DNA of 64,000 nucleotides from Pseudomonas cichorii (lineage in GTDB: Bacteria > Pseudomonadota > Gammaproteobacteria > Pseudomonadales > Pseudomonadaceae): contig NZ_BLVZ01000009.1 in assembly GCF_015471405.1 (NCBI RefSeq), positions 210,513 to 274,512 on the forward strand, in the 5' to 3' direction. Every line of letters begins with the position of its first letter. Positions within the stretch are counted from its first letter, which is position 1. This document shows, in pieces, positions 41,922 through 49,616 of the stretch. The position numbers were made by a program, and so were the translations under genes. The notes below the pieces were generated by a model. That model did not search any database. It had not been told where the DNA came from and saw nothing but the letters and a program-made list of their open reading frames with translations.

Positions 41922-42824
41922 CTAAGCGACTTTACTCACCAGCGAGTTCTCCAGGTCCTGATACCAGAGGCCGGCGTCGTAAGCGATCGTGACAATCGTC
42001 GAGTCGGCATAATCCTTCTGGTTCATCATTTGCCGTGCCACGGCAATGCAGGCGGCAGCGGTATTACCGACGAATGCGCCATTCTGCATGAAGAACCAGC
42101 GCTGGGCGGCCAGCATCTCGGCATGGTCCACATTGAAGCGTCTGTTGACCAGCGACCAGTCCAGAAACGGCGGGCAAACCCCTACGGCCATGCCTTCGAG
42201 CCGGTGGTCCGAGAATACGCCTTCCCTGGAGTCGCAACCCTGTGGGTCGACCATGATTGTCGAGACGTCAAACCCATGGTCTTTCAGGCCGAGAGTGATG
42301 CCGGTAAAGCTGGCGCCGGTACCTGCGCAGCCAATGAACAGCAGCTTCTTGCCTGACTTGGCTTCTTCCAGCTGGCGGGCCAGTTCGGGCGCAGTCTGGT
42401 AGCGGTGTGCTTCGACGCCCACCAGATTATTGAACTGGTCTGTGTAGTAGTAAGACTTGCCCATGGCTTGCTGATTCTGCAGATGAAAGTTGACTACTTC
42501 CTTGGGGGACAGGCCGTCTCTGAGCATCTCCTTGCCGATCAGTTTGGCGCCGAAGCATTCCAGCAGGTTCCTTTTGGTCTGGCTGAAGCCCAGGCCGATT
42601 GCCAGCTCTATCGGAATACTGTGCTTGTGGCAGGCCGCGACCAGACCGAAACCGAAGTTGCCGCCAGTCTTCTCAATGACAGTGGTCACGCCAGGAATGA
42701 TTTCACCGCTGCGCAAGGCGGCATCGATGATGACGCTGGCAGCCCGGTATTTATGGCTGCCACCAGGGTTGTTCATTTCCATTTTGGTGAAGAAACGTTC
42801 ACCGCTTTTAATGAGTTTGCTCAC
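41922..42824 (-). CDS. Divergent cysteine-synthase-like PLP enzyme (fold type II)
   Basis: 300 residues from a GTG at 42824 with GGAGGAA upstream. NNPGGSHKYRAAS holds the predicted Schiff-base Lys25 (ordinary CysK has SxKDR; here the Asp is Tyr). The substrate loop is EKTGGNFGFG instead of EPTSGNTGIG, and the PLP phosphate loop is GCAGTGASFTG. Overall it is a beta-replacement enzyme whose acceptor pocket has diverged. With a serine acetyltransferase in the same cluster it probably replaces the acetyl of O-acetylserine by an unknown nucleophile. A 199-bp gap separates it from the AlaX gene. Confidence 0.82.
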   Translation of the reverse strand: MSKLIKSGERFFTKMEMNNPGGSHKYRAASVIIDAALRSGEIIPGVTTVIEKTGGNFGFGLVAACHKHSIPIELAIGLGFSQTKRNLLECFGAKLIGKEMLRDGLSPKEVVNFHLQNQQAMGKSYYYTDQFNNLVGVEAHRYQTAPELARQLEEAKSGKKLLFIGCAGTGASFTGITLGLKDHGFDVSTIMVDPQGCDSREGVFSDHRLEGMAVGVCPPFLDWSLVNRRFNVDHAEMLAAQRWFFMQNGAFVGNTAAACIAVARQMMNQKDYADSTIVTIAYDAGLWYQDLENSLVSKVA

Positions 42825-43023
42825 GTCTGGCTTCCTCCATGGGGTACTTCTGAATCGGTTGTCCGCTCAGTAAACCGGCAGTTATCTCTAACTATTGAAA
42901 GCCACAGCAGTTGCTCTTGATTTCACTCGAACAGGCAGGACAAAAGGTCCTGAGCGTTGCGAAACATTACTGCTGTGGTCAGCCGGGTAAGTTGCGCATT
43001 CGTTTTCCAGGCTCATGAGGTTG

Positions 43024-43809
43024 TCATGAGGTGCGTTGGTGATAACGGGAGAGGTCGATCTGTGCCTGGGGGAACTCACACACCAGTCTTTCCTTGCCTT
43101 TGCCGAGGCGCTTTCGGCGCACATTCAGGCGTCCTATGCGATCCGGCGTGTGCAGGTGCGTGCCGCCACAGGGGATTTCTATGCCTTGATAGCGCCACAT
43201 GCGGGCGTCCTCCAGCCCCTGGACCGCGTGATGCTCGATGACTTCATCCAGAACAATCAGCTCATTTGCCCGACGTTCTATTTCGATGACCTCATCGGTA
43301 CTGAATGCCTCTTCGACCAGAAAGTCGAAACGGGCGGATTCTTCTTTGATGTGGCAGCCGATGGTCCACTGTTTCAGCTCCTCACGCAGACCTGTCGCGG
43401 CGGCATACAGAAAGTGGCTGGCGCTGTGCGACAGGGTCAGTCGTTCACGACGCTGGATATCTATCGTGACCCTGGCTTCCATTCCCGCCCGGATATGTTC
43501 CAGCATGAAGAAATCGTCAGGGTGGATCATGTGCAGGATGATGCCGCCCAACTTGCCACCCTTGAAACCTTCCAGCTGGATGGGCGTGCCATAGAGCTTT
43601 TTGGTCCATGCGAACCGCACGGTACCGATGGGCAGGTCTATCGTGCCCTGGTCAGCCTCCTGACCGCCGCCTTCCGGATACGCCACCGTACTGTCCAGCT
43701 CGATTGCTTCTGGATGAACGCGAATCACTTTTGCGTTCGCGGACATCAGGTACTGGTCTTTGTAATACAGCTTTTCGGTGTTGCGCAGCACTTCGTCGAC
43801 CGTGGTCAT
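43024..43809 (-). CDS. AlaX-type alanyl-tRNA editing hydrolase
   Basis: 261 residues from the ATG at 43809 (AGGAAG upstream). It matches the editing half of alanyl-tRNA synthetase: TVAYPEGGGQEADQG, the zinc motif H128-xxx-H132 in SHSASHFLY, and C214-GGT-H218. The HxxxH and CxxxH ligands are all present, so it should be active. AlaX proteins deacylate wrongly charged tRNA-Ala (Ser, Gly or analogues) in trans. Placed inside an amino-acid biosynthesis/export cluster it looks like a self-resistance factor rather than housekeeping. Confidence 0.88.
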   Translation of the reverse strand: MTTVDEVLRNTEKLYYKDQYLMSANAKVIRVHPEAIELDSTVAYPEGGGQEADQGTIDLPIGTVRFAWTKKLYGTPIQLEGFKGGKLGGIILHMIHPDDFFMLEHIRAGMEARVTIDIQRRERLTLSHSASHFLYAAATGLREELKQWTIGCHIKEESARFDFLVEEAFSTDEVIEIERRANELIVLDEVIEHHAVQGLEDARMWRYQGIEIPCGGTHLHTPDRIGRLNVRRKRLGKGKERLVCEFPQAQIDLSRYHQRTS

Positions 43810-43847
43810 GCTATTCACTTCCTGAGGTTGAGCCTGTCGATCCATGG

Positions 43848-44162
43848 CTAGTTGATGGCGAACCACATGAGGTAGAAACCCACACCCCCGAGCACTGTGG
43901 CAAAGAGGCTTCTGGTTACAACGGCAATAACCGTTGCCGCCAGCGCTGAGGCAAGCGGGGCCATGAGCCCGCCCTCCTGGGTGGAGTGGTTGGCAAGCTC
44001 CAGGGTGATGATTGCAACCATGATTGCGGAGGGCACAAAACCGAGCCAGTCCAGTACGAATCGCGGGAGGTTCACGCCGGCGAGAAAAACGATCGGGAGC
44101 GCCCGGACGGCGACGGTGATGATCGCGCAGGCAATGACCGTCAGAAGAATCGATGAGCCCAT
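43848..44162 (-). CDS. azlD: AzlD-family membrane protein (amino-acid exporter small subunit)
   Basis: 104 residues from the ATG at 44162, one base overlapping the azlC stop (TGATG). An open frame to 44489 in this phase is the azlC shadow. Four hydrophobic helices with the AzlD core AVRALPIVFL near the start and ALAATVIAVVTRSLFATVLGGVGFYLM at the end. AzlD partners AzlC to export branched-chain or unusual amino acids. Followed 38 bp later by the AlaX gene. Confidence 0.85.
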   Translation of the reverse strand: MGSSILLTVIACAIITVAVRALPIVFLAGVNLPRFVLDWLGFVPSAIMVAIITLELANHSTQEGGLMAPLASALAATVIAVVTRSLFATVLGGVGFYLMWFAIN

Positions 44163-44896
44163 CACTGACCTCCTTGCATCGGGTAAAGACGCATCAGGAC
44201 CGTACACAATGTCGCCGCGACGGCCGTTGCCACGAGCAGTGAAACGTTGACATCGAAGGTTCCCAGTGATGCAAGTACCACGGCTGTCGAGGCCACGATG
44301 GCGACGATTTCGAGGCGCTTCTGTTTGCTGCCGAAGTAATTGAGCACGACCAGGCCGATAAACATTGCGGTCAGGCTGAAAACCAGCCTGTGCGAGATGT
44401 CGGCTGGAATCGATTTGGCAAAAATGGCACCCACAAGATTTGCAATGATCCAGTTCACGTAGGCGACACTGTTCAGCCCGAGCATCCACCAGTAAGCAAT
44501 CCTGCCGTGTCTGGAAGCCTGTTGAGCCGCTATGCCGAATGTCTCATCCGTCAACAACATGCCACTGATGAACTTCTGCGAACCGGTCAGCGTTGCAAAG
44601 TAACGGGCCAGGTACGAACTCATCAGTAGATAGCGGATATTCACCAACAGAACCGCCAGTACGATTGCAATCTGCCCGGCACCACTGATCCACAGTGAAT
44701 AGAAAAGAAACTGCGCGGACCCTGCGTAAAGCAGCATCGAGAGCAGGGCTACATCAACCAGTGAAAACCCTGAAATGGCGCCTATGGCACCGGCCGCGAA
44801 ACCTATGCTCCAGTAGCCCAGAATCGTCGGGCCACAAGCAATGGCGCCTTCAAGAAAAGCCGAGCGTTTGAATGCGAGAGTCTCTGACATGGACAT
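44162..44896 (-). CDS. azlC: AzlC-family amino-acid exporter large subunit
   Basis: 244 residues. AzlC hallmarks: the N-terminal FLEGAIACGPTILGYWSIGFAAG, LLYAGSAQFLFYSLW and NIRYLLMSSYLARYF, with a LLTDETFGIA loop. About seven membrane helices. AzlC with AzlD (BrnFE type) exports branched-chain amino acids, and Bacillus AzlCD confers 4-azaleucine resistance, so analogue export is a known role. Position between a methyltransferase and AlaX suits product export. The ATG lies 10 bp after the methyltransferase stop with GAGG upstream. Confidence 0.88.
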   Translation of the reverse strand: MSMSETLAFKRSAFLEGAIACGPTILGYWSIGFAAGAIGAISGFSLVDVALLSMLLYAGSAQFLFYSLWISGAGQIAIVLAVLLVNIRYLLMSSYLARYFATLTGSQKFISGMLLTDETFGIAAQQASRHGRIAYWWMLGLNSVAYVNWIIANLVGAIFAKSIPADISHRLVFSLTAMFIGLVVLNYFGSKQKRLEIVAIVASTAVVLASLGTFDVNVSLLVATAVAATLCTVLMRLYPMQGGQ

Positions 44897-44906
44897 GGGC
44901 GGGCCT

Positions 44907-45752
44907 CTAGCTTTTCAGGGCTGATATGACATAGGCAGCCATGGGCAGTGCGAAGCCCTCAGATGTCGACCAGTTTTCGCGGATGGTGTCAGTCATGGTC
45001 TGGTTGATTTCACGCAATACCGCTTCCGGTTGCTCCCGCAGACGTGCACCGGATCGTACCGAACCAATGAGTTCCGACTGGAACAGCTCGGCAGGACTTT
45101 TCATCAGCCAGGTGTATTGCGTCAGTTCGCGAGAAACGGATGCCGCTTCGAAACCGGCATTTTCAAGCAGCTTTACCAGTGAGTCGAAATCGTCGAGTTC
45201 GTGATAGGCCGGCCCGGCGGGAACTGGAGATACGCCGCTGGCATGCAGGTCCAGAGCCCGGTTCAGCACTTCTCCCGCCTTGTTGAAATGATCGGGTGCC
45301 CAAAGCGTGAAAGCCCAGGTGCCGTTCTTGCGCAGGACGCGCGCGACTTCCGAGAAAGCCCGTGCCGGGTTGGAAAAATGCTGGACGCCGAAGTTTGAAA
45401 AGACACTGTCGAAGTAGCCTTGTTCAAAGGGCAGGGCATGCACATCGCCAAACTCGAAATGAATGGCGGGGTGCAACTGGCGAGCGTGTTCAAGCATGGT
45501 TTCTGAAAAGTCCACACCCACAACGGATGCGCCGATGCTTGCCGCAATGGAGGCTGCATAACCCGGCCCGGTTGCTACATCCAGCGCCCTGGCTCCCGGA
45601 AACAGGCAGGCCATATCCAGAAGAGGTGCGGCGAACGGGCTTGTTGTATGGCCCCATGCCTGATGATAGGCGTCGGCCACTTTCTCCCAGCCATCATATT
45701 CGAACTGCTCGAAGGCCGTTCTTGTTTCATTACCTTTCATTTTGGAGTTCAT
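44907..45752 (-). CDS. Class I SAM-dependent methyltransferase
   Basis: 281 residues of UbiE/Methyltransf_11 type. Motif I ALDVATGPGYAAS, the acidic end of strand 2 in VVGVDFSETML, motif II FGDVHALPFEQGYFDSVFSNFGVQHF and motif III RVLRKNGTWAFTLWAP are clear. It lies in the order SAT, methyltransferase, AzlC, AzlD, AlaX, PLP enzyme, so the acceptor may be the amino-acid product or its precursor. O-, N- or S-methylation cannot be distinguished. A 93-bp gap without features separates it from the SAT gene. Confidence 0.87.
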   Translation of the reverse strand: MNSKMKGNETRTAFEQFEYDGWEKVADAYHQAWGHTTSPFAAPLLDMACLFPGARALDVATGPGYAASIAASIGASVVGVDFSETMLEHARQLHPAIHFEFGDVHALPFEQGYFDSVFSNFGVQHFSNPARAFSEVARVLRKNGTWAFTLWAPDHFNKAGEVLNRALDLHASGVSPVPAGPAYHELDDFDSLVKLLENAGFEAASVSRELTQYTWLMKSPAELFQSELIGSVRSGARLREQPEAVLREINQTMTDTIRENWSTSEGFALPMAAYVISALKS

Positions 45753-45845
45753 TCAGTATTCCCGGTGTCCGGATTTCTTCAGGGCTGTCTTGCGAAGGGC
45801 AACAGGGTGCGCTGTGCTCCTGTCTTTCTGTCCGTGGAGCATGCG

Positions 45846-46565
45846 TCAGGCTCTGCCGACACCGAGCACGGCTTCGGTCCGGCTCTTTATATTCAGGCGC
45901 TCACGCCGGATATAGACATGTTGTTGGGCTGGTACGTCTTCGGTAATGGTTACGTCCGAGCCAATGATCACATCGTCACCGATGTGGACCGGGCCAAGTA
46001 TCTTGGCGTTGGCCGCGATCTGGACCCGATGGCCTATGGTCGGATGGCGCTTGCCGTCCGGTGCATCGCCAATGCTTCTTCCGCCGAGGATGATGCCGTT
46101 GAGCAGATAGGCATCGTCGCCGATTTCCACGGTCTGACCGATGACCGTGCCATAGCCATGGTCAATCACGAATCTCTCGCCCAGCCGGGCCTCGGGGTGG
46201 ATGTCTATGCCGGTCATGCTGCGCGCCACAAAGCCGAGTTTCATGGCCGCGACCACATGGGCCATGGGGGCATTCACTGCTGAGATGAGAGAGTGAGCGA
46301 CGCGATAACACAGGACCGCGAAAAATGCCGAGTGCATGGACAGATGGCACTCCAGCGGTTTGAACCGTGAAGCCGGGTCTCGTGTACATTGCGCGATCAG
46401 GTCCTGGTTTGCCCTTTCGATAACGGACGAAGTAATCGCGTGGCTGTCCGTATCGGACAGTTCAAGTTCGGACAACTGCAGGGCAATGGACGCCAGTCTG
46501 GAGAGTTGCTGCCTGTAGCTGGAGTTTTCGTTGTGGAATAATGTAAGGCGCTTATCTGGTTCCAT
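45846..46565 (-). CDS. Serine O-acetyltransferase-like enzyme (CysE/SAT family)
   Basis: 239 residues from the ATG at 46565; a TTG at 46574 is possible. N-terminal helical domain, then a left-handed beta-helix from about residue 118 (GIDIHPEARLGERFVIDHGYG). Catalytic D135-H136 and the KRHP histidine (H174) of serine acetyltransferases are conserved. An insert (GGRSIGDAPDG) lengthens the loop before KRHP. It should make O-acetylserine from serine and acetyl-CoA, feeding the cysteine-synthase-like enzyme of the same cluster. The C-terminal tail lacks the usual CysE ending in Ile, which may relieve cysteine feedback or CysK binding. Confidence 0.86.
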   Translation of the reverse strand: MEPDKRLTLFHNENSSYRQQLSRLASIALQLSELELSDTDSHAITSSVIERANQDLIAQCTRDPASRFKPLECHLSMHSAFFAVLCYRVAHSLISAVNAPMAHVVAAMKLGFVARSMTGIDIHPEARLGERFVIDHGYGTVIGQTVEIGDDAYLLNGIILGGRSIGDAPDGKRHPTIGHRVQIAANAKILGPVHIGDDVIIGSDVTITEDVPAQQHVYIRRERLNIKSRTEAVLGVGRA

Positions 46566-46653
46566 GATATTCAATCGCCTTGTCCTCCGCTTACCCGATG
46601 AGTTTTAGGTAAGCTACTCAGGCGAATAACTCTCGTATTGGATAATCCTGCGC

Positions 46654-47529
46654 ATGTGTACACCACTGACTCCATCGCACGATTCTGGAAAACCTCTCCC
46701 TGTGTCCGAGGAAATCGTGCTGTGGCGCGACAGCGACGTGGGGGGCGGCATGGAATTGCTTCGGGCAGTCTGCTGTTCTCACCGCTACTCGGCGCACTCC
46801 CATGACGAGTTCGTGATTGCTGCATTCGAGCGCGGCGCACAGCGCCACTGCATCGCCCGGCACAAGGGCGTTGCTGTGCCCGGAACAGTGATGATCATCC
46901 ATCCGGGTGAGGTGCATACAGGGGAAGCGGCAGAGGAAGCAGGGTTGTGGGCCTACCGTGCGTTCTACCCACGTGCTGACATCATGGGGCAGGTCGCAGA
47001 AGATGTGTTTGGCTCTCCTGTGATCGAACTCGATTTCGGCCGCGATGCTCTCAGGGAAAACCTGGGTCTGGCGAGGCAGTTGACGAAGGCGCACAATATC
47101 ATCGAGACATCGCCCGACCCGCTGGAGCGTCAGGCTGCATTCCTCGACATGCTGGCACTACTGATCAGGCGCTATGGCCAGTCGGTGAACGGCACGGTCG
47201 TGCGCGAGCAATCTCCCGCCGATGTGCGTCGCGCACAGGATCTGATCCAGTCCTGTTTCGGCGAGCGCCTGACGATTTCCCAGGTAGCTCAAGCGGTCGG
47301 GCTCAGTGAATACCACTTCATGCGCTCCTTCCGGAAAAAGACCGGCATGACAGTGCATGCCTACATCACCCAGACACGCCTGCGTGCAGCGAAAGACCTT
47401 CTGGCACAGGGCGTGACGCCGGCACAGACCGCAATCAATGTCGGCTTTTTCGATCAGAGTCACTTCACCAATCGTTTCAGGGACAATTTTGGTGTGACAC
47501 CCAAGCGATATGCCGAGGCTTGTCGTTGA
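46654..47529 (+). CDS. AraC-family regulator with cupin-type sensing domain
   Basis: 291 residues. N-terminal AraC-binding cupin (about 40-140; YSAHSHDEFVIAAFERGAQ, VAVPGTVMIIHPGEVH), C-terminal double HTH (about 190-290; LTISQVAQAVGLSEYHFMRSFRKKTGM and INVGFFDQSHFTNRFRDNFGVTP). Divergent from the serine acetyltransferase gene with an 88-bp gap, so it is the likely activator of the amino-acid cluster. This AraC subclass often controls LysE-type exporters, and one lies immediately downstream (convergent). Confidence 0.88.
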   Translation: MCTPLTPSHDSGKPLPVSEEIVLWRDSDVGGGMELLRAVCCSHRYSAHSHDEFVIAAFERGAQRHCIARHKGVAVPGTVMIIHPGEVHTGEAAEEAGLWAYRAFYPRADIMGQVAEDVFGSPVIELDFGRDALRENLGLARQLTKAHNIIETSPDPLERQAAFLDMLALLIRRYGQSVNGTVVREQSPADVRRAQDLIQSCFGERLTISQVAQAVGLSEYHFMRSFRKKTGMTVHAYITQTRLRAAKDLLAQGVTPAQTAINVGFFDQSHFTNRFRDNFGVTPKRYAEACR

Positions 47530-47565
47530 TAGCTGTATGGCATGAGTATGAAAGTGCCAGGTGCT

Positions 47566-48186
47566 TCAGCGAATCAGCATCGACGCTGCTGCTATTACCA
47601 TGATTGTTGCTGCCCCCCGGAACAGTTTTTGTTGAGCCTTCTGGCCCGACAGCAGGTGACGAATACGTACAGCGGCGAGAATGAACAGTGCCCCTACAGC
47701 CAGTAACACCAGGACAGTTAGCGGTACCAGCACCAGCGCCCAGGTCTGTAGAGAGACGGCTTCCAGATTGATCGCCAGCGGCAGAAGTGCCAGGTAGAAC
47801 GCGATGGTTTTCGGGTTGCTCAGGGTAATGGTCAGTCCGCAAGCGGCTGCTGAAAACAACTCCTTCTTCTGGGCTGTCTTTCCCGGTTCTATGGGCTGGT
47901 GATCGGCGAACCAGAACTGCCACGCCAGATAGCAGAGATACAACGCTGCGCCCCAGCGTACGACTTGAAACAGCGCGTTGAAGTGTTCGGCAATGATTGC
48001 CAGCCCAAAGACCGCAAAAGACAGGTAGGTCAAATCCCCCAGGATCAAGCCAGACAGCACGCAAAAGCCCGAAACCGTGCCGCCACTGACGCTACGCGCT
48101 ACCAGCGCTGTCATACCGGGGCCGGGAACGGCAGCGGCAATGCCCAATGCGGCTGAATAGGTAACTATCTGGGTCATGTCCAGCAT
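47566..48186 (-). CDS. LysE/RhtB-family amino-acid exporter
   Basis: 206 residues from the ATG at 48186, set by CAGGAGAG upstream; the frame stays open to 48306. LysE signature GIAAAVPGPGMTALVARSVSGG near the N-terminus, about six membrane helices, and the conserved NPKTIAFYLALLPL. It exports amino acids or derivatives by proton exchange. Divergent from an Lrp regulator with a 165-bp gap, the usual arrangement for Lrp-controlled exporters. It may serve the same compound as AzlCD or only general amino-acid overflow. Confidence 0.9.
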   Translation of the reverse strand: MLDMTQIVTYSAALGIAAAVPGPGMTALVARSVSGGTVSGFCVLSGLILGDLTYLSFAVFGLAIIAEHFNALFQVVRWGAALYLCYLAWQFWFADHQPIEPGKTAQKKELFSAAACGLTITLSNPKTIAFYLALLPLAINLEAVSLQTWALVLVPLTVLVLLAVGALFILAAVRIRHLLSGQKAQQKLFRGAATIMVIAAASMLIR

Positions 48187-48351
48187 GTTGCTCTCCTGAG
48201 GAATAGTGCCTGGTATCCAGACCTCGGAAGTCGTGTCGTTCTGAGGTTGAAAAATGCTACACCTCTTACTCAGGGTGAAATTGTCTGTTTTTATTGCTTG
48301 TGGCACTTAAAAGGGTAAAAACTACCTTTTTTATCTTGTGGTGTGGAATTT

Positions 48352-48834
48352 ATGACCGAACAGGTGCTGAGTCTGGCAGACGCCAGAATTCTTACCGCTC
48401 TGCAGCAGGATGGCAGGATCACCAACCAGACTCTTGCAGACCATATCGGCATGTCCGCTTCGCCTTGTTGGCGTCGGGTAAGGCAACTGGAGGAGCATCG
48501 CTATATATTGAGTTACAAGGCGGTGTTGGACCGACGCAAGATCGGGCTGGGAGTCATGGTGTTCATACGTGTCAGCATCGACAGCCATAGCGAGGCCGAA
48601 GCGAAGAAGTTCGAGCAGGAGGTCATGCAGCTGGAAGATGTGGTGGCGTGCTATAGCATTGGTGGCGATGCGGATTTTCTGTTGCAGGTTGTAGCTCGGG
48701 ATCTGGATTCGTTCGCTGATTTTGCCATGACTACCATTCGGCGCTTGCCCGGCATCAAGGAAATGCAGAGCATGTTCGTGCTCAAGGAAATCAAGCCTTT
48801 CGTGTCTTTCCCGGTCAAAGGCCCTCAAATCTGA
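48352..48834 (+). CDS. Lrp/AsnC-family transcriptional regulator
   Basis: 160 residues from the ATG at 48352 (a GTG at 48343 is in frame). N-terminal HTH (LADARILTALQQDGRITNQTLADHIGMS), the linker SPCWRRVRQLEE, and a C-terminal RAM ligand domain (about 75-150; VVACYSIGGDADFLLQVVARD). It should bind an amino acid and control the divergent lysE gene. A near-palindromic AAAGGGTAAAAACTACCTTTTT lies at 48310-48331, a plausible Lrp-type site. Confidence 0.9.
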   Translation: MTEQVLSLADARILTALQQDGRITNQTLADHIGMSASPCWRRVRQLEEHRYILSYKAVLDRRKIGLGVMVFIRVSIDSHSEAEAKKFEQEVMQLEDVVACYSIGGDADFLLQVVARDLDSFADFAMTTIRRLPGIKEMQSMFVLKEIKPFVSFPVKGPQI

Positions 48835-48852
48835 AGGCCTGTTTCAACGCTC

Positions 48853-49149
48853 TCAGTTTGGCGCTTGAACAACCTCGACGACTTTTCCGTTGCTGACCTG
48901 TACGCGGGCGTATTTGTCCTGGATGCGTACCCACTGGCTGCTGACACCCGGCGCAGTGAGGCCTTTGGTTTTCCAGTCGGTCATGGCTGCCTTGGTGCTC
49001 AGGAATCTCTCTGGCAAGAATGAGCCGACGTCGATTTCCCGGTAGGTACTGCCAGCCGCTTCGACGGTTTGTGCCGCCTGAGCGGGCAGGGTTGCGATTG
49101 ATGCACAGCCCAGCAGCGCCAGGCAGGCGATCAAGGATTTGCTTTTCAT
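48853..49149 (-). CDS. RcnB-family periplasmic protein (copy 1)
   Basis: 98 residues from the ATG at 49149 (MKSKSLIACLALLGC). Sec signal to about residue 26 (PAQAAQ). The short mature domain has an RcnB-type core: SQWVRIQDKYARVQVSNGKVVEVV. E. coli RcnB limits nickel/cobalt efflux; pseudomonad members are mostly uncharacterised. Adjacent to a clear paralogue at 49221-49517, same strand, 71 bp apart, indicating tandem duplication. The signal has a Cys near LLGCAS, but the lipobox is not convincing. Confidence 0.78.
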   Translation of the reverse strand: MKSKSLIACLALLGCASIATLPAQAAQTVEAAGSTYREIDVGSFLPERFLSTKAAMTDWKTKGLTAPGVSSQWVRIQDKYARVQVSNGKVVEVVQAPN

Positions 49150-49220
49150 GTCAGGTTCCCGGTCCATTGAATGGTGGTTTTATGCACCGGGAGTTCCTGC
49201 ATTGCAAATCATTCGGTGGG

Positions 49221-49517
49221 TTATTTTGACGCTGGAACGATATCGACGATCTGCCCATTGGTCACTTGCACGCGAACATACTTGTCATTGATGCGTACCC
49301 ACTGGCTTTCTTTGGCGGGAGCGGGGAGACCTTTACTTTTCCAGTCCGTAATAGCGGCCTCGGTACGCTGGAATTGCTGCGGTGCCCGTGAGCCCAGTTC
49401 CAGTTCGTGCATGTTGTCTGCAGACTCTTCGACCTTCTGTTCCGCCTGAGCAGGCAGGGTGACAACAGAGAAGCAGCCCAGCAGGGTCAGGCAGGCGATC
49501 AACGATTTGCTGTTCAT
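49221..49517 (-). CDS. RcnB-family periplasmic protein (copy 2)
   Basis: 98 residues, paralogue of the 48853-49149 gene. Near-identical signal (MNSKSLIACLTLLGC) and C-terminal core SQWVRINDKYVRVQVTNGQIVDIV, but a divergent central part (RAPQQFQRTEAAITDWKSKG). GGAGTCTCTGAC before the ATG matches the neighbour's leader style. It is likely the older or first-transcribed copy. The divergence confined to the middle suggests the ends are structurally constrained. Confidence 0.78.
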   Translation of the reverse strand: MNSKSLIACLTLLGCFSVVTLPAQAEQKVEESADNMHELELGSRAPQQFQRTEAAITDWKSKGLPAPAKESQWVRINDKYVRVQVTNGQIVDIVPASK

Positions 49518-49616
49518 GTCAGAGACTCCCAGTCTATTGATTCATGGCTTTATGCCGGTTACATAGACTGGGACCCTGGTCACCGTAAAACATTCGATTG
49601 GATATGACGCCCTTGA

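Noticed and set aside
43848..44489. 213-codon frame as a longer AzlD
   Set aside because: The upstream half is the azlC gene read in another frame; AzlD proper starts at 44162.
41922..46565. Ordinary cysteine biosynthesis (cysE-cysK)
   Set aside because: The CysK-like loops are altered, and the cluster adds a methyltransferase, AzlCD and AlaX with no sulfur assimilation genes.
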